The notes under the pieces were generated by a model. That model was not told where the DNA came from and did no database searches. It worked only from the letters and a program-made list of their open reading frames with translations. A program made the translations under genes and the position numbers. From NCBI GenBank assembly GCA_015680685.1, contig MNCI01025089.1, positions 616,543 through 680,542 on the forward strand: 64,000 bases of DNA, read 5' to 3'. This document shows, piece after piece, positions 45,321-57,119 of the stretch (positions are counted from its first letter, which is position 1; each line of letters starts with the position of its first letter). The DNA is from Gnetum montanum. Its lineage: Eukaryota > Streptophyta > Gnetopsida > Gnetales > Gnetaceae.

Positions 45321-46149
45321 TTAGGCTTTGTGCATATCATGGGAGATGAGATTAACACCAGAACTAGAAGCAAGAAGGGCCTTACATGGCTTATTTCTAA
45401 TGATCTATAAGTAAATGGGTGGACTTCCTAGTTAGATCTTTTCATGGAAAGATTGCTAGCATTGATCCAATCAGAAACAACATGAGTTAACATCACAGTT
45501 TATATCTGAGGTAGCATTTGGTTTGAAGGGCACTTGAATGTGTTTGATGTAGAGGATGAGGGTGTTGGAGATATACGACGACCAGATACATTAGGTTATG
45601 AGGGTTTGGGAGGACTATTGTATGGGAAAAATGGTTGTTTCCTAAATCGATTATCCAAACCACTTGGCTAGAAAGTTGGTTGTGAATGTATAGCCCTCGT
45701 AGCATTTTGTTACTCTAGTTGTAGAGGAATTTCATCCTCCATGGATGGAACAGGAGATAAATAGATTGAGGACAAAGAGATGTATATAGATGGATGTGAA
45801 GGATGGTATGGGTATAGGTGTTCCCCTTGGTGAATGAGTTCAATGACACTTTAGAGGGTAATAGTGATGTTGAAAGGAGGCTTGGCTTGTAGAGCTTCAT
45901 GGAAAAATGGGTTACTGAACATAGTATCCATATGAATTTAGTTGCCTATAAGGGTACTCCTATCATGGTGGTGGCATTCCCCATGATTATGATTGGTGCC
46001 ATTGTGATATTATTCATATGGTTTTGGTGGAGCTCCACTTGGGTAATAAGCTTGTTGTGGTTAGTGGAACTGCCTTGGATTGCCTTGATGATAAGGTAAT
46101 CATTTGGGTGCTTGCCTTCATGCTAGTCAAGAATTCAACATGTACATCT

Positions 46150-47952
46150 TAGACTCTTGTAAGTGTTACACCATAGGGAAACATCCCTTAGGATGTTCAT
46201 ACTAACATATGTCACAAACAACACTGCCATTATAGTCTATCTCCATAACTTTTTCTACTATAGCAACTTTGCCCTTACCTCTCTGGTAGGCATGTTCAAT
46301 TGATTTTCACCTCCTATAGTTACGATCACTATTTTGCTCTTTGGATTCTTCAACAATCTTCATGGCAATTTGGAATTTTTCATCCAAAGAGTCCCATAAT
46401 TTATCAACCTTTGCCAAAATATCAGATATAGATTTTTGGATGGGCAAGGCTTTCCTGTTCACCACTTTGTTGAGTGGTGACTCCTCCTCATCAAAAAATC
46501 AAACCTCTCTTTTTTTGATGGAAGGATCCTTATTATATTATTTTTCACTTTCCCTTTTTTACAACTCACCTTCTTCTTTTGCAACATGTTCTATCAACCT
46601 TTGTATCTAATGACCTTTTAGTTTGGATAATCTCCCTTAGGCATAAACCCTAAGAGTTCTTCTGGTTTTCACTCTAAGCCCATCTATGATGTGGAGGAGT
46701 TGTTTCTTCTAAGAATAATCATGGACAAGGCATTGATGTAAAAGGGAATAATATCCACCCATGGTGACATCCAAGGGTTGATGTGTTCCTTGTTTCTAGC
46801 CTTGGATTTACCTTCTTAGGTTGGACACTCTAAAGTACATTTGGTATTTATCATTAAATAGTTCAAGCATTGTACTTCATCTGTGAATGGATTCCAGCTC
46901 CAAGGATCAATACCAGATTTTAGCCTCTTTGATGAGTGTCCTAGAGAATAGTTTGATTTTTTGTCAATCATTTTCAATGTTTTATAAGGTATAGGCATCA
47001 TGGAAAGCTTGTAGATGTGTTTACAGATTAGGGTTATATTTCCCATAAAATCTTGGGATATTTTTCATGTCTAAGTGCTTGATCCGACTATCTTTCACAT
47101 GCCTATTTAGAATCTTGATTGCCTCTACAATGTTAAGCATGCTTCGAGTCCCCAACAAAGGCTCATCATCATCATGATTGCATTGTTGATGATGTTTTCC
47201 TTAGTTACTCCTTTGATTATTGTGGGCATGGAAATTAGTATTGTTGCCTAGATGATCACCTTCATCATTGTTGTTCCTTTTGCAACATCTTTCAGAATTA
47301 GAAGAGGAAGAAGAAGTAAATGTAGATGAAGATGGGGAAGAGAAAGGAGAACTACCTTCACCATGAGAAATCTACCGATTCCCCCTTGGTTGTCATAACC
47401 ACATTCATTATTTTTTGTATCATCTTGATGCATATTTGATCCCTTACCTTGACTACCATCTTTCTTTGAACCTAAATTGTAGATTGTAGCCTATAGATTG
47501 AAGGTCACATCCTCATCACTAATAACAAAGGGTAGAGAAATTTCATGCTGAGAGCCCTCAGAGGGAGGATCCTTGTTGTCATCTTGGTTCAGTAGGAACA
47601 AGGAATTTGTGAATCGTTTCCCCTTAGCATCCTCACAATGGCTCTCTTGGTGTCAATATTTCTTGCATTGTGAGTCAATGGGATGGTAGTCTCAAGTGTC
47701 ATTACCATTCACAACATATTCCTCTTGAAGATCTAAGATTCCTAACTTCTTTAGAGTTTGAAGTAGCAGCCTAAACATAGATTGATCAAGGGGCAATACA
47801 ATGTTTCCATCCATATCATTCGATTGTAGGTGCTCATCTTGATGTAGGATGAAGGTGAAATAAGGCACAAACTCATCTACATGAGTATATACCATGTTGC
47901 ACTCTTGTGGGGTTGATGGTTTCATATCATTTTGCTTGTGAGAAGAAGACAT
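46150..47952 (-). pseudogene. Element A gag
   Basis: The minus-strand ATG at 47950-47952 opens 86 codons ending NGNDT. Further frames follow with breaks. Near 46230-46175 a compact zinc knuckle reads CDIC-x-YEHPKGCFP, the short form seen in Athila gag, with Pro/Tyr-rich sequence after it. The frame 47046-46816 covers part of the capsid region. All segments are broken by stops. Confidence 0.7.
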
Positions 47953-48084
47953 TTTGCAAACAAATAAAGTATTAGTGTGCTTTTGTAGTTATATTATTTG
48001 GAAATGATATCGACATTGGGGCTTGTCTAACAATATTAATGATATCCACTAAACCTAGATAGCGAACGTTTCAACAAATAGAGT

Positions 48085-48102
48085 CCCTAACAACAGCACC
48101 AA
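48085..48102 (-). other. Primer binding site of element A
   Basis: On the minus strand TTGGTGCTGTTGTTAGGG directly follows the 5' LTR end. It matches the TTGGCGCCGTTGCCGGGG site common in Athila/Tat elements, with the differences mainly C-to-T. Confidence 0.75.
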
Positions 48103-49047
48103 TGATGAGCAGTGAAGATGCCCCTACATCCAACCATATGAATCACAAAACCTTCACACACGATCCCATCAAATTCTATGGACTTTATAGTTTCTAGTGC
48201 ACTAGTCTTCTAGGTAGTGAACCTTGCCCTAAGATCATTTGTTATCTTCCTAATTACACTTGTGATGCACATGTTATGGTTAAGTGTAATCGAGGTATAT
48301 GATTTTTATCATTTTATGTTTTATGTTATTTGATGCTTAAAGAGAGAGATGAAGTAATTTAATGATTAATTTAATTTAACTAACTAACTAGTCTCTAGCT
48401 AGTCCTAACATAAAAATCTAGTCCCACTTTTTGTATGCGTCCTCAACCCACGCATCCACTATTAGGTTACCAACCACTACGCTATTGGATGCACCAAGCA
48501 ATAATGTTGCTGGGATTACTAAGCGAATATGTGTTACACTCGAAGTGGTCATACTTATGTATTTAATCTATCTAACTTATCATCCTTAAATAGATTAATT
48601 ACTAAAAAACATTAAATAAGTAATTGAAAGCATTAAATGCATGAGTAAATATCTAAACTATCTAGAATGTTGCAAGGTTTATTAAGAAGATCATCTTTAT
48701 TTCCATATGCATTGTTGTGGTTAGGTACAATAATGCTTGAATAAAGATCGATACACTTAATGACTTCTGCTATGGGCACTTGAGAACATATTCTAACTTT
48801 CAAATGTAAAAACTGCAAAAGTTCAGTTACCACTATGAATTGGATGCCCATAAGCATGGTTGGGAGCTCGTATTTATAGTTTTTGCTCTAGGGCTATGTC
48901 GATGAGGCCCTGTCAATGTAGCAAAGGCTATGTTGATGCAACCCCATTGATAGGGCAGCACCATGTAAATGAGGCCTCATCGACGAGGGCCCATTGACAA
49001 GGCTACGTCAACAGGGGCCCATCGATGTGACACTTTGATGCTCATCA
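48103..49047 (-). repeat. Athila-type LTR 1 (5' LTR of element A), 945 bp
   Basis: The plus strand begins TGATGAGCA and ends TGCTCATCA, a 9-bp inverted end pair. It aligns with 54492-55450 and 55507-56360. On the minus strand U3 (right side) has a GC-rich array of GTCGATGGGGCC-like words (about 48890-49030), then a TATA box at 48871-48879. Confidence 0.9.
48871..48879 (-). promoter_or_regulatory. TATA box in LTR 1
   Basis: CTATAAATA on the minus strand is a consensus plant TATA box. The same box stands in LTR 2 (55274-55282) and LTR 3 (56239-56247), each just downstream of a short-motif array. Confidence 0.75.
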
Positions 49048-51505
49048 ATAGGCTTCTCTAGTAATTCTGCAAAGAAAATAATATAAATAAAGAATGATGT
49101 TAGAATTGATAATATTCACTAATACATCATAATCAATTAAACATCAAGCAGTGATACCATAAATAATATTAATGGAGAATTATCTTGACATTGGTAATAT
49201 TTACTAATGTATCATAATATATTCTACATTATGTACTACCACAATAACAAAATGAACCTTATCTAATAAATCATAAACAATAAAAACATTCACAAGACAA
49301 TGACTAAATCAAGGAGTGAGAGAGATAAGGGTTGTTCATATTCCTTGATGGTGAAGTTGGGAGCACAACTTACAATCCAATTTCATTCGTTCACAACTCA
49401 GTTTTTGCCAATTGCGAGAACCTTTGACTTGCATGTCCTCATAGAATACTTTTCATAAAAACCTGTAAGACACAGTGAATCTATACTACATAGAAACTAT
49501 GCTATCATGTGTGACACAGCCCATCACAATGTCTAAATTTAGTTCAAGGTGCTCTATACAGATCATGCAACTGACAGCCCATCACATTGACTAAATTTAG
49601 TTAAAGGTAATAGCTGCGAGTCTTGCGCTACATGGGACTTAGGACTATTCCATAGATAATTGCAATAAACTCACAACTCGCATGATCTTGCACTGTTCAA
49701 TACATAACTATGATAAATTTTTGACTCGCAGTGGATTGGAGCCTCTTAAAAAGTTGTAACTGTGCTAGACTACGAGACACATACAACTCATAGTGAAACT
49801 CAATACAAAAAAAAGTCAATGTTGTGACAAAAATTCAAGCTCATAAGGGCAAACTTAAACCATGTCTATCAAAGGTAAATTTAAATTAATGTGAACAAGA
49901 ATTTTGAGAGCAATGAAAGATACAAAAATAAAAGATTAATGGAAACACTTACTTGCAACTATGAAATGGAGGTAATGCAAGGAGGATTTGGGCCCAAAGC
50001 CTATGTGGGAGCTTGATGTCAAGGTTTCACTAGGCAAGATACTGTTGTCAACCTTGTTACTAAGGAAAGATACAGACAAAGAAATGCGGCCTAAAATTTG
50101 TTCGCAAGGTTGCACATTTCATTTTCAAGACAAATACAAATATATTTCACTAAAATCGTGAAATCTTTACCACTAGTTTAGCTATATATTTATAATATAT
50201 ATCTATTGTTTGTGCTCTAAGACAAAAAACAGCAAACTTGAAGTATGGTGGAGGGCAAAATGGAATGTTTGTTCTTATTTTCATCAGCATCGTTATGCAA
50301 GGGAGGGATAGGCATAGGAGCATGGGTATTCATTGGCCATGCATAACATTGTATGGCATGGGATGAAAGACAGGCTTTTTTCACAGCCTAACCATAACAA
50401 ACGTAACTTTTGCGGAGAACAGAAAGGTCAAGTATCCACACAATAAGGTATTGTTTTACCCTGGAGAAGCAACTAGGGGTGTTACGTATTTTATATAATT
50501 AAACATCTTTGATTGCAAGTCTCCGTTAGTGGCTTCCCGTAAGCATACTAAGGTGAACGAATCTATACAGTAACGTATGCTTTTTCGGACCCACGTGATG
50601 CTACATTTTTATATGATTAAATAATTTTGATTCTCACGCCACGTCTCTGCCAAGTCGCCTCCCTAGTCCACAGGCCCCATTTTTAAAATCGCCTTTACCC
50701 AGGTCGATTGAGAAGTAACAGTTGTCATGTCGCCCTGCATGACTCGCAAGTGAAATAGAGTGGAGGCATCTGCCATAAGTGTGCAATATGAAAGCTTAAC
50801 AAAGAAAAGTTCTGACCTATGTAAGGTTTTTTCAAATCTAACCATTAGCTGACAGAAAATGAAATTGAAATTTTATTGTACATAATGTTGGCAAAGGTGA
50901 TTATAAGTATTAAGCTTTTGCTGCAATCATTCCATTGAATTTAAACTTAAAAGACAAAGGGACTATTTTTAATTGTAATTTCAAATTGAATTAGGATTTT
51001 ACATATCCAATCTTGGAAATGAATAGAAAGCCCAAATAAAATAAAAGGAAAAAAGACATTTGAACTTGTTTAATACCAATAAAGCTATTAAAGTTCGAAA
51101 GCGAATCTATAAACATTAATGCCATGTATGTAAAGCTGCATCCTCAAAATTGCCTGTTTTTGTACACAATTTTTTCCCCAAACCTGTAATAGACGGCCTA
51201 CAAGCTCATATACAGTTAGGCAGCAAATTCCAGGACTGTATGCCAGCCACAGTGTTACCGACAATATATCTACACGCCATTGTCTGAGTTGTAACTTAAA
51301 TTTTATAGTTTTCAAATGAACCCTGTCAAACTAGCCGCATGTAGTTCACATTTACAGCTTGGCACAGAGTTTGTTTTAATGCTTTACAATATACATTTGG
51401 AAGTGGATTTTCTGGATTTTTTGAATGTCTGTCATGTACAATGATAATAAGCACCGAAAAGTTTTATGTTAGACTTTGTTTATACATTTTAATTTTTTTT
51501 GGCAG
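49048..51505. other. Non-transposon stretch upstream of the second DUF247 copy
   Basis: No gene was recognised. A near-duplicate pair CAGCCCATCACA(A)T..CTAAATTTAGTT occurs at about 49507 and 49573. A related pair TTTTATATAATTAAACAT and TTTTATATGATTAAATAA occurs at about 50490 and 50609, with a CACGTG G-box at 50592-50597. The right end (51482-51505) is a strong polypyrimidine tract and GCAG acceptor, so part may be an intron of the DUF247 copy. Confidence 0.5.
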
Positions 51506-52265
51506 CTGTGCCTGAGCATGTAACAATTTTGATTTCGGATCTACAGAATCTTGGAGCTGAATATGGCATTCCTTTGGCAGAGCCAAACGCGCCTGACGAT
51601 CTTATCTACAGAGTTTCATCAGGAATGGCGAATCAGCTGGATGGGCTACTCAATATTTTCTCCCCTTCCATTGTTATCATTGGTCCCCTGCATCTTAACG
51701 CATACTTTCCTTTGGGAGACGAAATTTAAAAAGAGGCACTGGGCAAAATCATGGAAGATCACCCAAACTGTAACATCGAGCGTCCTCGCTATCCTGGTTC
51801 AGCAGATTGGAGAAAGAGAGGAAGATATAAAACAATGCTATGCCGAGCGCACTAATTTTCCTACGTATTTAATGGGTTCTACCTTCGCGTGGATGATGTT
51901 GTTAGACGCCTGTTTCGTTTTCCAAGCTCTTTTCATGTTTGCCCATAATTCGTTCCGGGATTTGAATTCATAGGTGTGGCCTCACCTTTAGATGTTCAAG
52001 GACTATCATCTGAGACATGTCCTTATTTAGGATATGCCAGATTCCTCTGTTTGTTGTCCAAATGGTAGCGGAGGCGTCTGGAGAATTGCAGTCGTTTGAA
52101 AATGTAGCGACCAAAGCGCTGTTGGAGATGACTCCGCTGAAATGTCATCCCTTCTTCCTTAGCAGGGGCGCAGTACTAAAGCCTAAAGCTGCGAAAACCA
52201 ATCTTCTTTCCCTTCTCCGCAGCTTCATGTGTCACGTTGGCAACATTGCAATAAGAGCAAAGTGA
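51506..52265 (+). pseudogene. Second DUF247 (UPF0481) copy, multiply disrupted
   Basis: After a T-rich tract ending GGCAG, the frame reads VPEHVTILISDLQNLGAEYG, LIYRVSSGMANQLDGLL and FSPSIVIIGPLHLNAYF, the DUF247 opening (IYRVP, then IVSIGPLHH). It stops at TAA 51727-51729. Later family blocks lie in other frames: EEDIKQCYAER and WMMLLDACFVFQALF (about 51810-51935), a GVASPLDVQGLSS block (about 51974-52012), QIPLFVVQMVAEASG (about 52037-52080) and FENVATKALLEMTPLKCHPF. Four or more breaks and no C-terminal half make it a pseudogene. The relation to the copy at 1-1882 is family-level only. Confidence 0.8.
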
Positions 52266-52940
52266 ACAAATCCATTTAGATTCTGCTCAAGGTGGAGTTG
52301 AAATGGACCCTGCTCGTTCTGATCAATCTGTACTCGGAGTAAGCGGCAGCATAAAAAGGGTAATGCAAAGAACACCCAGCATGAAAGATCTGACATCCTT
52401 TTCACAGTTAGAGCTCTTCCGGTGCCTTGGATTTCCTATGATGTTGCTGCTGCGGAATCCTCCTGGCAACCTATGTTCTTCGTGTGATTGTGGCAGTGCG
52501 TCTCTTTTTGTCAATGCTAATATTTGTCGCACTTCTCTTTATCATCGGCAGCATCGGGCGCCGTGATGAGGAACCTTACCTTCCCACAGGCTGAGAGCAG
52601 AGAACCTTCCGTATCATCGCTTGGGGATAAGAATATCCCAGCGATCTTAATTGAAATTGAAATTGGAACTGATGCTAAAGACCTTGTTATGCAACTGCGA
52701 ATGTGGCTGGAAGAGCAAATGTCGTCAGAAAAGTGGAGTACCCCAACAAGTGTGCTGCGGGAGATCTTAGAGCAGTGTAGAAGGATGTTGATCTCGGTCT
52801 CTTTCGGGATGCAAATATCCAGTATCAGAATCCGACAGATGCTGTCTCGGATACAAATGCAACAGAAAGACTCCCGCCATGCTTCTGTATTTCTCATAGT
52901 ATTTCTCATAGTAAACGTGATTGGTAAGGATAAGTAACGC
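52266..52940 (+). other. Unassigned DNA with a 137-codon plus-strand frame
   Basis: Directly follows the DUF247 relic. The frame 52524-52937 has coding-like composition, including a KDLVMQLRMWLEEQM helix-like stretch, but I recognise no family. A second frame at 52303-52566 overlaps it, and a 154-codon minus-strand frame (52981-52517) is its likely shadow. It could be the diverged remainder of the DUF247 gene or an unrelated relic. Confidence 0.35.
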
Positions 52941-53086
52941 CAAGATACAGGGGTTACGTATCTAGGAATAATGAGTTCCAAAACGAGCCACCATGCTTGT
53001 ATTTCTCATAGTAAACGTGATTGGTAAGGATAAGTAACGCCAAGTTACAGGGTTACCTATCTAGGAATAATGAGTTCCAAAACAAG
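52877..53086. repeat. Tandem duplication of about 110 bp
   Basis: The block from CCATGCTT through TTTCTCATAGTAAACGTGAT, AAGGATAAGTAACGCCAAG and ATCTAGGAATAATGAGTTCC to AAAAC is present at 52877-52990 and 52991-53086. The first copy has an extra TATTTCTCATAG. Few differences suggest a fairly recent event. Confidence 0.85.
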
Positions 53087-54138
53087 ACAAGATTAACTTA
53101 TGCCATTGTTAGTAGTTTTTGAGGAGGAATTTAACAATGATCTTAATCACTTAACATTTTAGCATTACTACAAGATGGTTAAGAGTTACCTAGACCATTG
53201 TATTCTTGTCTTTTTGATGTCTCTTGCACTTGATGAATCTTTGTGAGGTGCACACATCTTGTGGTGATCTGTGATTCTCTTTGGCTTCTACCTCCATGGT
53301 TTGTCATTAGATTATAGTTAGCCTATGATTTTGATAGGCTCTTAGGTTGTGGTTTGCTCTAATGTCAAATGTGACATCTTGTTCCCAGTCAAATATATGT
53401 TATATTAGACATTAGGTAGAAGAAGATAATGTGGCAAACATCAAATATATGTTACTTTTGACATTATGTGTAAAGGAAATAACAGGTAAAATGTAGAAAA
53501 TTAAAGAAAGAAATGCTTTACTGATGTAGAATAGTGTATCTAGGTCATGCTTTGAGTATTTCTTAAGGTTATCTTCTTTTGACATCTATCTCTTAGAGGT
53601 AATCCAACACTACCATCATGGTTAGCCTACAATAGGCCAGAAGGGATGGCTAGTCTTCTTCCTGTCCCAATTCACCTAGCACCTATTACTTAACCTTTAC
53701 TGGCTTTGCAACTCCATGCTAATGCGATCTCTAATACCTAGGTATAAATATCTTAGGTCAAAGCCCCAAAGCTTACATTGAGAGACATACCCATTATTAC
53801 AACATGCCCTTTCAAGTCTTAATTACAATTTTCCCATTTGGGTCTTATTACAATAATTGCAATACTTGTTATGAAGAAACACTATCTTTGTTATGCACCT
53901 ACACAATTTGGGAATGGGAACATTACAATCCAAATGGAAATGTTACAATTTCTTAAAGTTAGTGTCTTTGATAACTATAAGTCTCCACCGATCATTATTA
54001 ATTATCATAATAATCACCGACTATCTATAGTAATCTTCTTAGATAGAACACTCAAACCATCATTGTACATATAAAAATAATACTTTGAAGTAAAATACAG
54101 AGATATAGTGCAAGCCAATTGTATTAGGGGGATTTTCA
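53087..54138. other. No gene recognised
   Basis: AT-rich, with scattered short frames. The last part precedes the Notchless exon and ends in a GGGGATTTTCAG acceptor-like site, so it may contain relic intron sequence. Confidence 0.5.
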
Positions 54139-54139
54139 G

Positions 54140-54345
54140 CCATCAAGAATGGATTACTAGTTTAGCTTGGGATCCTACATATTTGTGGTGTCCCTACCAC
54201 AAATTTGCAAGTTCGAGTAAAGATGGTGATGTTAAGGTCTGGGATGGTGTTTTGAAGAAGTGTGTTATGGTGCTTTCTTGACATATTTTCTTTGTTACTT
54301 GTGTTAAGTTGGGTGGCGAGGGAACCATTTTCACGGCTTCTTAGA
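54140..54345 (+). pseudogene. NLE: Notchless-like WD40 protein, relic exon
   Basis: Notchless (NLE, Rsa4 in yeast) is a nuclear WD40 protein needed for 60S ribosomal subunit maturation. The segment reads HQEWITSLAWDPTYLWCPYH, then FASSSKDGDVKVWDGVLKK, CVMVLS-stop-HIFFVTCVK and LGGEGTIFTAS. It matches Notchless repeats (GHKKWITGISWEP, SKDGDARIWD, LSGHTLAVTCVKWGG). TTTTCAG at 54133-54139 acts as an acceptor: one exon base plus two from the previous exon would give Gly before His, matching GH. A TGA replaces the next Gly and a TAG a later Gln. The intron-like left border argues for a DNA-level copy and not a processed one. Confidence 0.75.
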
Positions 54346-54491
54346 GGAGTAAGAGAGTTTCCTCTTTCTTTTAATGAATGAACAATTGATGGAGTTTTTG
54401 TTTGGAATAACTAGATTGTTTTGTTGGCTTCTTATTTTGAATTTTTGTTTTTCTTTAAATTTCAATGGCTATGCTTTTCTTGGAAGTCTTT

Positions 54492-55450
54492 TGATGAGCA
54501 GTCAAGGTACTCCTATGCCCAACCATACAAATCATAAAGTGTTCACTCATGATCCAGTCAAATTTTGTAGAGTTTATAGTTTTTGGTACATGAGTCTTCT
54601 AAGAAGTGAAAATTTCCCTAATGATCGTTCATTGTCTCCCCAATTACACTTGTGATGCACATGGTATGGTTAAGTGTAATCAAGGCATATGATTTTTATT
54701 GTTTTGTGTTTTATGTTCTTTGGTGCTTAAAGTAGAGAGATGAAGTAATTTAATAACTAATTTAATTTAACTACTTAACTTTTCTTTAACTAGTTCTAAC
54801 ATAAGCATCTCATCCTACTTTTCATACACGTCTTGAACCCACATTTCCACTGTTAAGTTACGAAGCACTACACTATTGGGCGCACCAAGTAATACTGCTG
54901 CTGGGATTACCAAGCAAATACATGTTTATGCTTGAAGTGGTTGTACTTATGTATTTAATCTATTTGGCTTAATTAATTAACTAATTTCTTGAAGTCTAAT
55001 TTAGCTTAATTAATAGCATAATTAATGAAAATAATAAATGCACAAATGAATCCTTAATCTATTCTAAGTGCTGCAAGGTTTAATCAAAAGGCTCATCTTT
55101 ATTGTTGTACACATTGGTGTGGTTCAGGTACAATAGTGCTTGAATAAAGATTAGTAAACTTTCTAACTCCTGTTGTAGGCACTTAGAGAAATCTTCTAAC
55201 TTTCAAATGGACAAATTACAAGAGCTCTACTACTACTATGACTTGAATGATCATAAACATAGTTGGGAGCTCATATTTATAGTTTTTGCTATAGGATTGC
55301 ATCAATGGGGCCACGTAGATGTAGCAAATGCTATGTTGACATGGCCCTGTTGATGGGGCAATACCACAAAAACAAGGCCCCATTAACAGGGGCCCATTCA
55401 CGATGCCATGTCAATAGGGGCTTATCAATGTGACACTTTAACAATTATCA
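54492..55450 (-). repeat. Athila-type LTR 2
   Basis: Starts TGATGAGCAGTCAAGG and ends CAATTATCA. Minus-strand U3 holds a GC-rich array of CATCAATGGGGCC-type words, then a TATA box at 55274-55282. To its right are the purine tract CATGGGGGTA (minus) and a 56-bp stub. Confidence 0.85.
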
Positions 55451-55506
55451 TACCCCCATGATTGAATGAAAACTTGTCCTCAAGTTTCTTTACAAAATTG
55501 GGAAGG
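55451..55506 (-). other. 56-bp internal stub between LTR 2 and LTR 3
   Basis: On the minus strand it ends in a FNHGG-type coding relic (AATCATGGGGGTA) that doubles as the purine tract. The same stub stands right of LTR 3 at 56361-56400. It is the 3' end of an internal region whose remainder is gone. Confidence 0.75.
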
Positions 55507-56360
55507 TGATTAGCAACAAGGTACCCCTATGCCCAACCATATGAATCATAGGCATTCACGTGTGATCCGTTCAAATTCCACAAACTTTAATTACCAAGTA
55601 CACTAGAGCTAAATGGTGAGTTCATGTTGTCTGTTTGTTGTCTTTCTAGTTTGACTTTTAAAATGCAAGTGTATGGTTAAGTGTGACTAAGGCATAAGAT
55701 GTTTATCATTTTATATTTTATCAAATTGATCACCTAAAACAATAATGAAAGTGAGAGTAGTTAAATGCTAAGTGAACTATTGTCTAATCTAGCCTAACAT
55801 AAGTAACCATCCCCACTTTCCAAAAAAATCCTGAACTTCATGTAAACACTGCTTGGTTGTCAAATGCTAACCATTTCTAAGCTACCAAGTGTCACATGTA
55901 TGTTTAAAGGGGTTGTGTTTGTGTATTTTAATTAATTTCTTAAGTAATAAAAATTAATTGTTGAATGAATAACGTTAAATGTGAACTATATGAAATCACA
56001 ATGTATAAATGCACAAAGAAAGAAAGTCTCAAGTGCTACAAAGATGAATCAAAGAGATGGTGTTTATTGCCAACACAATGGTGTGTTCATGTACATCAAT
56101 GCTTGAATAGAGATCCAATTAGACTTAGACCTCCTATTGTGGGAACTTGGAAAATATTCTAATTCTTGAATGAATAAACTACAAGAATGTTGCTACTTGA
56201 CTCCAGAAACTACTATTAAATCATGTGCCCAAGGGTTGTATTTATAGGCCTAGGACTACCCCACGATATTGGATGCCCAATATTGCATCTTGGGCCACAA
56301 TATCGCATACCCGATATTATGTACTTGATATTGGGGCTCAAGTAAAACACAATTCATCAT
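55507..56360 (-). repeat. Athila-type LTR 3 (3' LTR of element B)
   Basis: Starts TGATTAGCAACAAGG and ends AATTCATCA, 854 bp. U3 has a different short-motif array from LTRs 1 and 2: CGATATTGG, CAATATTGC, CAATATCGC and CGATATTATG words at about 56262-56335. A TATA box follows at 56239-56247 (minus). Confidence 0.85.
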
Positions 56361-57119
56361 ACCCCCATGATTGAATGAAAACTCATCCTCGAGTACAAAA
56401 GAAGAGGAAAAAGTCCCTTACAAAATATATTAGGAGGTATGGAATGTTTGATTGATATGTATAGTGACATGGAGGAGACAAAAAAATATAGAAGCGCCTA
56501 AGCATACATCATTACAATTGTGTATAAAATTGGATTTTCATGATAGCAGGAAAGAACACCCTCAGATCTAATGGACATCTAATCCCTCTTGGCAATAGAA
56601 GAATGATGGAGCTGTAGAAGAGATCTAGTGGTCATCAACAATCTCCCATGAGTGATATTGTTACATCATCCTTGGTTAAGATAGTCTTGCTTCCCAGTCC
56701 ATGCTACCCACTATAATCACAACAAAATCAAGGATTAGTATATAAAGTGTAACACATAGCGGTTGAATAGCTTTCCTTGTTAGTGATTTTATCTAGATAA
56801 GTTGTGATTGTGGTAGATTAGTTGCTTGATAATGTTAGAAGAAAGATTGACAAATAGTTTAAGTAAGAGAAGCAGTCATAAAATTTAGAAAAATCTTAAC
56901 ATACGGAATACTAAAAAGAGGGTATGGAAATTCACAATAATAAAAAGAAAGTATTCACTAAAAATAGTTATGAAGGTGCACACAATTGGATGCCATTTAT
57001 GGGATAAATAAATAAAAATAATTCAATTGTAAAAATATTAAAATTAAAGAACTTAACTTAACCAAACCAAAAGATATGCAAGTGGATCCTCCCCAAAGTA
57101 GGTATAGGCCTTTTATGCC

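Larger units (their letters stand above)
40500..49047 (-). mobile_element. Athila/Tat-type gypsy element A
   Basis: On the minus strand: 5' LTR (48103-49047), PBS, gag (46.15-47.95 kb), protease, RT, RNase H, integrase, and a long non-coding 3' region. RNase H and RT motifs and the TGGNGC-type PBS fit the Athila/Tat side of gypsy. The same order and homologous sequence occur in element B at 55.5-64 kb. Homology between them stops near 40.48 kb, and no 3' LTR was found there. Confidence 0.85.

Noticed and set aside
52517-52981. 154-codon minus-strand frame
   Set aside because: Overlaps the plus-strand relic and duplicated segment; Ile/Ser/Cys-rich composition looks like a shadow.
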